From: Stieleria bergensis
GTDB taxonomy: Bacteria; Planctomycetota; Planctomycetia; Pirellulales; Pirellulaceae
DNA: 64,000 bases
Direction: 5' to 3'
Assembly (NCBI GenBank): GCA_007745635.1
Contig: CP036272.1
Coordinates: 883,532 to 947,531 of the forward strand
The notes under the pieces were generated by a model. That model saw only the letters and a list, made by a program, of their open reading frames with translations. It did no database searches and was not told where the DNA came from. The position numbers were made by a program, and so were the translations under genes. Positions 19,165-26,417 of the stretch are shown here, in pieces. Each line of letters starts with the position of its first letter. Within the stretch, counting starts at the first letter, position 1.

Positions 19165-20820
19165 CATGGCGGGCGTTTACTGACCAGTACCTTGGATAAT
19201 GGCGTCGTGGAAACTCGAGCCTACAATACCGACAACACGCTCTCGGGGATCAGTTTCACTGGTGCTTCGATCGGTAACCTCTCTTATGGCTGGGATGCCA
19301 ACAAGAACAAGACCAGTGAAACCATCACCGGCACGATGAGCAACTATGGGTTCGATGTCGGGGTTTCTGGTTACGACGACGAGGACCGATTGGTCAACTG
19401 GTCGCGAGATGACAGCAACCTGGATCAGTCCTGGAACCTGTCTCTTGTCGGTGACTGGACCAGTTACACCGAAAACGCTAGCGTGCAAAGTCGCACTCAC
19501 GGTTCGGCTCACGAACTGTTGACAGTGGCCTCACAAAGTGTCTCCCATGACGCCAAGGGGAACATGACCTCGATCCCGGCAGTGCTTCGTCCAGGCAGCA
19601 ACGCCCTGGCGATGAGCTGGGACTTTGACAACCGGTTGTCCTTGGCCGATACCGACGGGGACGGCATGGCGGATGTTCAGTACAAGTTCGACGCCTTGGG
19701 CCGACGTGTTTACCGAGACGATGGGACCGCGGCCACGGTCTACGTCCAAAACGGCCAACAGACCGTCGTCGATTACGCGTCCGGAGCGGCCGCGACCAGC
19801 CCGACGTACTGCATACCTGTATGCAAGCTACATCGACGAGCCTGTAGTGCGCATTGGCCATGCCGGTGGCGGCAAGCACTTCTATCACCGCAACCAACAG
19901 TACAGCGTGATCGCGCTGACCAACCACACAGGGAGCGTCAAAGAGCGTTACAGCTACGACGCCTACGGCAGCGTGTCGATTTTCGATGGCGGAGGCGTCT
20001 CTCGCGGCAGCAGCCAGTTGAGTAACCGCTACACGTACACCGGCCGCGAGTGGGACGAGGACCTGGACCTCTATCACTACCGCGCACGGATGTACGATCC
20101 AAAGTCAGGAAGGTTCTGTGGAAGAGATCCGATTGGGTTTAACGGCAGCCAATGGAATCTGCACGAATTCGTCAATTCGTCGCCCACCAGTTACTTAGAT
20201 CCCCTTGGTTTGCAAGGGCATCAAGTTCGGCGTACATGCGGATCGTTGAGATATGAAGACAATGTTAGAAATCCTCGTTTTGGCTGTTGCAATGGAAAAA
20301 GATATGAAAGAGCGGTTTCAAAATGTGAAAATGGCAACATTGTAAATCGAAGCCACGGTTTTCAATGGTGTTGGCGAGAGTTTGACCCAGGCACGCTGTG
20401 TCGTCCCCTTGCCAACAAGTGCGGCTCACACAGTTTCATTATGTGGGGTGTATTAGGTAGCGATGGTTTACCAACACAACCTAATATGATTGGCCCGCAT
20501 GATGGAACGGTTCCATTTGACTGGAACGTACCGCCGAAACTAGATTCGTTGGAAGGGACTTTTGGAATTGGTTGGGCGGGCCACCTCAGTGGGAGTCGTC
20601 ATTCAAGCCTCGTGGATGCAAATCACTTTGTCGTAGTGGGAACAGATTGAGGCATGGCCCAGGTAGAAATAAGACTGGTTTTGATGCTACACCGAATGAA
20701 ATATTGCATTGCATGAAGAGTATTAAGAAAAGCGGCTTTGCGTGGTATTGGAACAACTGCATCGACTATGTGAAGAACAATGCGATCCCAGAGTGTGGTT
20801 TGAAGCTTTGTGGACGTTAG
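19165..20820 (+). pseudogene. Orphan Rhs repeat core and variable tail, frameshifted
   Basis: Rhs/YD-repeat sequence begins abruptly near 19165 with no signal peptide or upstream Rhs body, so this is a 3' fragment. YD-type repeats (GRRVYRDDG) lead to the hallmark core: RYTYTGREWDEDLDLYHYR, ARMYDPKSGRFCGRDPIGF and YLDPLGL (ends about 20215). At 19810-19813 four bases (TGCA) stand where three are expected, shifting frame 1 to frame 2. The tail after DPLGL (about 20216-20650) is Cys-rich and AT-richer. It stops at TGA 20648, but coherent coding (GFDATPNEILHCMKS... NNCIDYV) resumes in frame 1 to TAG 20820, suggesting a second indel near 20640-20660. The tail may be a toxin-like domain; no known family was recognised. 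Sequencing error is possible. Confidence 0.8.
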
Positions 20821-20839
20821 GGAAAGGTGGTGTCGTGGT

Positions 20840-21250
20840 ATGATTTTGGTTGTCGGTTTAGTTGCATTCGCGTTTCTTTCCCTAGTATGGTTGTATGCGC
20901 AGGTTAAACTTGGCTTGATACACAGGCTTGTGTCCTCCGCTGCTTTGGCCGCTTTAGTGATTGTGTTTTGCTCAGGCAATTGGTACCAGCAAGTTTTGAA
21001 TGATAGATTTGCGATTCAGAAAGCAGAAATTGATTTTATTGAGTCGCTCGTGACGGCGACAGAACAATCTACGCAAAGGTCTGTGCTGCGCAGACTCCAA
21101 CGTTTAAGAAGGTCAATGAGAGTTTCGTATGAGATTCGTAATAACTTGGATGGCTCATCGCTCGGCAAGTCTTCTCTCGGCGCTGTCCCGGATTTGGGCT
21201 TCCAGCCGAAACCGACGGACGAGGACAAGACGAACGAAGCGATTGAATGA
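20840..21250 (+). CDS. Small two-helix membrane protein behind Rhs tail, immunity candidate
   Basis: This 136-residue protein was not recognised. Two N-terminal hydrophobic helices (about 1-17 and 26-45) are followed by a basic, Arg-rich helical region (about 60-100) and a hydrophilic tail. The ATG at 20840 follows GGAAAGGTGG with about 10 bases spacing; the frame itself opens at a TTG ten codons earlier. It starts 20 bp after the end of the Rhs tail on the same strand and shares its AT-richer composition. Position suggests an immunity protein for the Rhs tail. That is inference from layout only. Confidence 0.5.
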   Translation: MILVVGLVAFAFLSLVWLYAQVKLGLIHRLVSSAALAALVIVFCSGNWYQQVLNDRFAIQKAEIDFIESLVTATEQSTQRSVLRRLQRLRRSMRVSYEIRNNLDGSSLGKSSLGAVPDLGFQPKPTDEDKTNEAIE

Positions 21251-21380
21251 CCACGCAACTCGTAATCTACTGGACTTAGTAAGCCATGAACCGAGTTCTG
21301 ATGTGGGGACGGAGTTTGAGCCTTGATGGGTTGCCTGGTTTTACTTGGGTGTCCAAGGCGTTTTTGATTGGGCGGCTGGG

Positions 21381-21569
21381 TTAGAAGGGCCGTGCGTTTG
21401 ACGACTTGGCAGTGTGTTGACGCGGTGAGAGTGCGTTTGATTGGCCCGGTGGATTGAAATGGCTTGGTTTTGAGGGCTTTAGATTTGGTAATGGCATGCC
21501 ACTAGCCGGATCGAGTTTCATCGGCTCGAGTTTCTGCTCATCAGTCGTGGCCCCGTTGTTGTCAATCAT
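21381..21569 (-). CDS. Short hypothetical ORF overlapping the 94-residue ORF
   Basis: This 62-codon ORF is Pro/Lys/Asn-rich and unrecognised. Its ATG overlaps the stop of the upstream minus-strand ORF as ATGA (21566-21569), the pattern of coupled genes, which is the only reason to list it. It may be non-coding. Confidence 0.2.
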   Translation of the reverse strand: MIDNNGATTDEQKLEPMKLDPASGMPLPNLKPSKPSHFNPPGQSNALSPRQHTAKSSNARPF

Positions 21570-21850
21570 GGGGGTGGTCGCTCCTGGTTGGCTGGCCGCA
21601 GCTCGTCGAGCAACTCCATCGTTTGGAGCACTCGGCTAAGCCACTCGTCATCCAGCACCATCACCCCGCGTTGAAAACTCTCAATCAGCGTGCTCGAGCT
21701 TTCCGCTTGCACAATCGCCACTTGGACCGCTTGCCGCCAGTGCTCCCAGTCTTCTAAGTCCTGCCAACGCTCAAGCTGATCCAGCGCCCGCTCGGCAATC
21801 TCCATGAGCGGTTTCATGATGTACCGCTCAAGCGTTTCATGTAACTGCAC
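21566..21850 (-). CDS. Small helical hypothetical protein
   Basis: This 94-residue protein is mostly charged amphipathic helix (ALDQLERWQDLEDWEHWRQA region) and ends in PPP. No family was recognised. It lies in the accessory island between the Rhs module and repeat elements, with no RBS that decides the start. It could be a gene remnant left beside the 77 bp repeat directly upstream (21874-21950). Confidence 0.35.
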   Translation of the reverse strand: MQLHETLERYIMKPLMEIAERALDQLERWQDLEDWEHWRQAVQVAIVQAESSSTLIESFQRGVMVLDDEWLSRVLQTMELLDELRPANQERPPP

Positions 21851-21873
21851 ACGCCCGTCACAGTTTTTGCAGC

Positions 21874-21950
21874 GGAGGATGATTGTGATTACCTCCTTCG
21901 TGCTCTTCGTGTCCTTCGTGGTTCATTCCCGGTTTTGCGACGATTGCAAG
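21874..21950 (-). repeat. 77 bp dispersed repeat, copy 1
   Basis: The sequence GGAGGATGATT...CCTCCTTCGTG...CTTCGTGGTT...CGATTGCAAG is shared with 22453-22529. On the minus strand it reads ACCACGAAGGACACGAAG, which encodes NHEGHE-like peptide, a motif I associate with short repeats scattered in planctomycete genomes. A GGGGACAGT-like half palindrome (21958-21969) adjoins it. Confidence 0.75.
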
Positions 21951-22083
21951 TTTCGGTGAACTGTCCCCGGCAGATTATGAGCGTTTGCATGGCCAGCGGC
22001 GCTGGTGTCAGTTTTCTAGTGCAAGGGTTTGGGCGAGATGCCTTGTACTTGCTTGTGTTCTCATGGGCTTACCAGCTCCATTT

Positions 22084-22183
22084 GTAGAACACCTTCGGCG
22101 TTCGGAGACGATGTGTGTGGGGCCTGTCCCCAGGGTGCGCTGCGCGACCCTGGGCTATGGGGTAGAACACCTTCGGCGTTCGG
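22084..22183 (+). repeat. REP-like unit: two GAACACCTTCGGCGTTCGG boxes around a hairpin
   Basis: GTAGAACACCTTCGGCGTTCGG occurs at 22084-22105 and 22162-22183. Between them CCCAGGGT (22129-22136) pairs with ACCCTGGG (22147-22154) around a GC-rich loop that itself contains GCGC/GCGC. The whole unit is mirrored at 22283-22379. Confidence 0.85.
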
Positions 22184-22282
22184 AAATCTGGATGCGATTG
22201 TGAAAGCCACCGCCTTGGATTTGGCAGGTTGCTTGGGCGTTTCTCTGATCATGTGCTTCGAAGGAACGTCAGCCTGGCCTGC

Positions 22283-22379
22283 CGAACGCCGTAGGTGTTC
22301 CATTTTCACAGCCCAAGGTCGCGAAGCGCACCTTGGGTCACTGGAACCATCAAACCTGCCGAACGCCGTAGGTGTTCCA
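22283..22379 (-). repeat. REP-like unit, inverted copy
   Basis: CCGAACGCCGTAGGTGTTCC occurs at 22283-22302 and 22360-22379, the diverged reverse complement of the boxes at 22084 and 22162. The hairpin CCCAAGGT (22313-22320)/ACCTTGGG (22331-22338) lies between them. The two units form an imperfect inverted pair about 100 bp apart. Confidence 0.85.
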
Positions 22380-22452
22380 CATGCGGTTTGGGGCACACCG
22401 ACCGGAGAGCAAGTGTTCTCTGCTGCACATTGACGATTCGGGGACAGTCCAG

Positions 22453-22529
22453 GGAGGATGATTTTGTCCTCCTCCTTCGTGCACTTCGCGTGCTTCGTGG
22501 TTTACTCTTGGTTTCACTACGATTGCAGG
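22453..22529 (-). repeat. 77 bp dispersed repeat, copy 2
   Basis: This is a diverged copy of 21874-21950 in the same orientation. GGGGACAGTCC at about 22440-22450 adjoins it. The minus strand reads NHEAREVHEGG, another form of the NHEGHE motif. The two copies bracket the REP-like pair. Confidence 0.75.
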
Positions 22530-22810
22530 CAGGGGCAATGTTTGGGCAGGACCTGGGAATAGGGACAGAGAGTGTTCGTCGGACGGTTTGACGAATGGTG
22601 CGCGCCGGTTCGCTGCCAAGATGGGCCGATTGATCGACAAACGTTTGCCGTGTCGGCTCAATTCTCCGGACTCGAAATGTTAAAACACGGAGGCGCAGAG
22701 ATCACGCCGGAAGGAAACTCTGTGGTCGCTGGGCCTGTGTGTGTTTCTTCTTCCTGATCTGTGACAGGCCCAAATGATGACAATTGTTCCGTGCGCATGC
22801 TGTTGATTGG
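22530..22810. other. Non-coding tail of the repeat island
   Basis: No gene was recognised. ACACGGAGGCGCAGAG (about 22686-22701) resembles another widespread short dispersed repeat of environmental bacterial genomes. The rest shows no structure I could identify. Confidence 0.4.
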
Positions 22811-24112
22811 TTACAGCGTGCTGATCTCCAGATGTGAATACAGGACATCGGTGCCGGGGTCATGTCCTTGGATCATGATCGTGCCCGGATCGGTGCGTAG
22901 GCCTTTGCGTGGGTTTTCATGTGGTTCGCGTTGGTCTTGCCACTGGCTGACTTGAATGCCGTTGACCCAGGCGGCGATCTTGTTGCCGCTCGCTTGCAGG
23001 AGCACGGTTGCCCATTGTCCGTTGTCTCCGGCGACGAAGCGAGCCTCTTGGCGGCGGAAGATGCCACCGGTGCCGTGATCGGCTGGCTGTAAGCGAGACG
23101 TTTCATAGTCATTGTTGACCTGGCATTCGTAACCCATCATTTCATCCCCTGGAATACAGCGAAAGAAGATGCCGCTATTCATGTTTGGTTGATCGATCTT
23201 GTAGCGGGCCAGCAAAGTAAAGTCGCCATAGCGGTCGTTTGTTTCCAGTTGTGTGCGTCCGCCTTGGACGTGCAGTTGTTGGTCTTCATTGATGGTGAAG
23301 GAGCCTGGCATCTCGGGGTACTGTTTCCACTGTGTCAGTTCGGCGTCCAGCAGGGACTCTAAGTCGAGCGGCCGAATCAGGACATTGCGAAAGGCGATCC
23401 GCCCAAAGCGATATTGCAGTCCGATCTGTCGGGCGGGCAGCGGATTGGGATCTTGGTACTCGCAGACGATTTGATCGCCCAGTTTGACGGTGATTTGATC
23501 GCCTTTGGCGATGATGGTCATCTGCCGCCACTGATCAGGTGTTTGTGGACCAGCGGCTGTGGCGTCTACTTTTTGACGCTTGACGATGCTGCCGGTTGGA
23601 AAGGGGTTTTCATCGTTTGCGATGTTGATCTCATAGCAGTTGTTCGCGGGGTCGGTTTGCGTGGCGGGGGTTCGTACAAAGACGCCGCTGTTGGTGTCGG
23701 TTTCGGCTTGGAATTCGACCTGCAGTTCAAAGTCCTTCCAACTGGAATCGGTGGTCAGCAGGCATGGTTTGCCTTCGTCTGCAACGAGGGCGTTGTCTTC
23801 GACATGGAAATTGGCGTTCGGTTGTGGCTGCCAGCCCATCAAGGTGACGCCATCAAAGAGGCGTACCCAGCCTTGGGAAAGCTGATCATCGGGAAGCCGC
23901 GCTTGGAGCAGGGCAGCAAGCTGTTCGTCACTCAGTTGCCGATGCGTGTCGGCAGCATTCGTTTCAGAGGCGCTGGTGGCGGGCTGTGACGCGACTGGCT
24001 GTGATGGCGTTTTGGCTGGGGGGGCGGTTTCGGAGTTGCATCCCGAGAGGACACAGGCCAAAACGAGCAGCAGGTTTAGTGTGACGGAGGTGTTCGGGCA
24101 GGCAGCACGCAT
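22811..24112 (-). CDS. Lipoprotein with tandem DUF1080 (3-keto-disaccharide hydrolase-like) domains
   Basis: The ATG at 24112 yields 433 residues with a lipoprotein signal peptide ending in the lipobox LSGC. A frame-open TTG at 24145 would overlap the upstream gene and is less likely. Two DUF1080 concanavalin-like domains follow: one from WVRLFDGVTLMGW to FRNVLIRPL, the second from about 265 to the end with NMNSGIFFRC and YECQVNND. The first keeps the SGVFVR core and NCYEINI. DUF1080 members hydrolyse 3-keto-glycosides or bind glycans. It follows the sulfotransferase gene by 22 bp and is probably co-transcribed. Confidence 0.88.
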   Translation of the reverse strand: MRAACPNTSVTLNLLLVLACVLSGCNSETAPPAKTPSQPVASQPATSASETNAADTHRQLSDEQLAALLQARLPDDQLSQGWVRLFDGVTLMGWQPQPNANFHVEDNALVADEGKPCLLTTDSSWKDFELQVEFQAETDTNSGVFVRTPATQTDPANNCYEINIANDENPFPTGSIVKRQKVDATAAGPQTPDQWRQMTIIAKGDQITVKLGDQIVCEYQDPNPLPARQIGLQYRFGRIAFRNVLIRPLDLESLLDAELTQWKQYPEMPGSFTINEDQQLHVQGGRTQLETNDRYGDFTLLARYKIDQPNMNSGIFFRCIPGDEMMGYECQVNNDYETSRLQPADHGTGGIFRRQEARFVAGDNGQWATVLLQASGNKIAAWVNGIQVSQWQDQREPHENPRKGLRTDPGTIMIQGHDPGTDVLYSHLEISTL

Positions 24113-24134
24113 GGTGTTGTTCGTCCACTGGGCG

Positions 24135-25373
24135 TTAGTAGTCAAAGGCTTCAGAGTAGTGTTTCCACTCTTTCTGGATCATCTGTTCATCTTCAGCGGA
24201 AAGCTGATGCTTGTTGGTTTTATACGATCGGTGCTCGTTCTTCACCCACTGATCGATCACCGGACGCACGGTTTGGAAATCACTTAACCGGAGTGATGAA
24301 TAAATGTGTTCCAGAGTTTTTACTGGATCAGCGATCAGGTCTTCATAGCGAATGCAGACGATGCGTTGGGCGGGTAGAGCTTCCTTTTGAGGCAAGAACG
24401 CGTCGTACATTTTCTTCAAGCATTGAACGACATATTGCTTTGGCCGGCTTTGCTCTGGCTGGTCTCGGTCTGGATCGTCTTCCGGTCGGAAGGGAGGTTG
24501 TAGACCTTGGATATCAGCCAAGCTGTGCCAAAGTCGAACCGTGGATGGGAACAGCGCTCGTGGATCACGCGCGACATGAATGAAACGAGCTTCGGGGAAT
24601 GCTTCGGCGAGTGCAGCCAAACGCCCGGTATGCGTGGGGCTCTTGATGACCAGAGGACGACCGGTGGTGAAGCTGACACTTTTTAAGAATCCACGCAGGC
24701 CGTCGATCCACGTCTGAACATCTTCATCACTGACCCCTTCAAAATCCAGGTACTCCAGATCCATGGGGTCTTGTCGCGGGAAAGCAATGCTGCGATAGGG
24801 TGATCGCATGCCCAGGTTCATCAGCGCGAACTCGTCTTCCTGAGGACGATCCCAGCCGGCCGCCATGTTGTCCATCGGACGCTTGCCTGGCAGCATCCAC
24901 TTGAAGAAGCGACGAAAGATCCATTCGGTGATCAGGAAGTGATGCGGTGCAAAACACTGGAATGTTGATGGGCTGCTGTAACGTTCGTCCAGCACCATCA
25001 GCTCATGCAGCAATGTCGTGCCGCTGCGCCAGTGCCCAATGATGAACACCGGTGGGCCGTGCAGTTGCGTCTGTTTGAGCTTGCGACCATAAAACAGTTG
25101 TTGCACCCACGCCATTAAGGTGTTGAACGGGGTGGCAAAGGAGATGCCAATCAGAAATCCCCAGCGACTGGGGTAGATTCGGAATTTGCCATCACGCAGC
25201 AAACGCCACCAAGTCTTGGGACGCATTCCGTGCCAAAAACGCGGCGCATAAAGCGGGTATCGGTGAAAGCTTGCCGATTTGCGTCCGGAATCGTTTTTGG
25301 ATTGCTCTGCCGGCTGTTGGGCGGCGGCGTGATCGTTAGACGCTTCGGATTTTGGTTGGGAGGGTTCAGACAA
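24135..25373 (-). CDS. PAPS-dependent sulfotransferase family protein
   Basis: The 412-residue protein matches bacterial sulfotransferases. The 5'-phosphosulfate loop is IGHWRSGTTLLHE (112-124), and the 3'-phosphate motif HVARDPRALFPS lies near residue 265. RYEDLIADP near 355 is the conserved C-terminal segment. About 35 polar N-terminal residues precede the domain. A hydrophobic stretch near 72-90 (GFLIGISFATPFNTLMAW) may associate with the membrane. It would transfer sulfate from PAPS to a carbohydrate or lipid acceptor, contrasting with the sulfatases nearby. The acceptor is unknown. Confidence 0.88.
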   Translation of the reverse strand: MSEPSQPKSEASNDHAAAQQPAEQSKNDSGRKSASFHRYPLYAPRFWHGMRPKTWWRLLRDGKFRIYPSRWGFLIGISFATPFNTLMAWVQQLFYGRKLKQTQLHGPPVFIIGHWRSGTTLLHELMVLDERYSSPSTFQCFAPHHFLITEWIFRRFFKWMLPGKRPMDNMAAGWDRPQEDEFALMNLGMRSPYRSIAFPRQDPMDLEYLDFEGVSDEDVQTWIDGLRGFLKSVSFTTGRPLVIKSPTHTGRLAALAEAFPEARFIHVARDPRALFPSTVRLWHSLADIQGLQPPFRPEDDPDRDQPEQSRPKQYVVQCLKKMYDAFLPQKEALPAQRIVCIRYEDLIADPVKTLEHIYSSLRLSDFQTVRPVIDQWVKNEHRSYKTNKHQLSAEDEQMIQKEWKHYSEAFDY

Positions 25374-26041
25374 CGGGTCGCCTTATCGTATTCGATGTGG
25401 GGCCAAATTCCGGATCGGACGCCAGTTTAGGTAGCTTGGAGAGCTGGGTTGGCAACATCGGAGATTTTCGGAATCTTCGTTATTATTGTCACCCGCTCGC
25501 TTGCTGCATACCGGTTAGAAGATCTGCCGCCGGGATCGTCGCCGGGAACGGTTTTATTTCTAAACGGCAACGATCCACTTGCTGGCAGGGTTTTTCCGGG
25601 CAATTGGCCAGGGCTCTTTTCTGCTGCCAGCATTGCATGATCGTCCAGGCAGTCCGTTGCCGCTGCAGATGAAGATCGGTTTTTGGCCAGAATCAGGCTC
25701 AATCCTCGGAACCAAAACCTTCAGGACGCTGTACTGGACCGATAGTGATGCGTTCTGTTCGGAATGTGCGGTCGCTGGCCGCCGAAGGTCCACGCCATCG
25801 GTTGTTCTGAGGCCGCGTTTTTCGGGCCGGCGGTCACTGATTGGAGCCCTGCCTGGTCCGGCTAGCCCTGCTTGGTGAGCTGAGTTTATGAAGTGATCCG
25901 TAAAGCGGCTGATTTCCTCCTGTGATTAGCTGCCGGCGATTATCACAATGTTGGATCGAGCTTGGGCTTGTCCGACTAAGCTGTTGACGTCGGCCCGACT
26001 GCTGCATGAAATTCGTCACTTTCTCCTAAACTTTCTCGATA
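25374..26041. other. 667 bp intergenic region
   Basis: Divergent promoters for the sulfotransferase (-) and MazG-like (+) genes should lie here. ORFs on both strands (for example 25427-25702 minus) lack recognisable protein features. No repeats or strong hairpins were seen. Confidence 0.4.
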
Positions 26042-26359
26042 ATGAGCGATTCAAAAGACTTAACCTTTTCCGACCTGCAACAACACATTCGTCAGATGTA
26101 CTACGAGAAAGACGTTGCGCGAGGGGTTGAGGGAACCTTCATGTGGTTGATGGAGGAAGTCGGAGAGCTGGCGTCAGCCTTGCGCGGCGATGATCGGGAG
26201 AATCTGGCGGAGGAATTTGCCGACGTGATTGCCTGGCTGACAACCATCGCCAACGTGGCCGACATCGATCTGAACGCAGCACTGACATCCAAGTACGGCC
26301 AGGGTTGTCCCGGTTGCAGCAAGTTGGTTTGTGAGTGTCCTGACTCGGAGAAGCCCTGA
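26042..26359 (+). CDS. MazG-like nucleotide pyrophosphohydrolase with Cys-rich tail
   Basis: This 105-residue single-domain all-alpha NTP pyrophosphatase has the metal-binding pattern E38-E39-x-x-E42 (MEEVGEL) and E58-x-x-D61 (EEFADVIAW). Such enzymes hydrolyse nucleoside triphosphates to monophosphates as housekeeping. The C-terminal tail has C89-x-x-C92 and C97-x-C99, a likely zinc-binding or redox extension not needed for MazG activity. Start at ATG 26042 fits the domain. Confidence 0.9.
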   Translation: MSDSKDLTFSDLQQHIRQMYYEKDVARGVEGTFMWLMEEVGELASALRGDDRENLAEEFADVIAWLTTIANVADIDLNAALTSKYGQGCPGCSKLVCECPDSEKP

Positions 26360-26417
26360 CTCGGTTCCAGTCATTTAGAATTGCCTTTACTTTCGTGTTC
26401 ATCATCTGATTAGTTCT

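Noticed and set aside
25427-25702. 91-codon minus-strand ORF
   Set aside because: No ribosome site, no domain pattern, and composition similar to the surrounding non-coding DNA.
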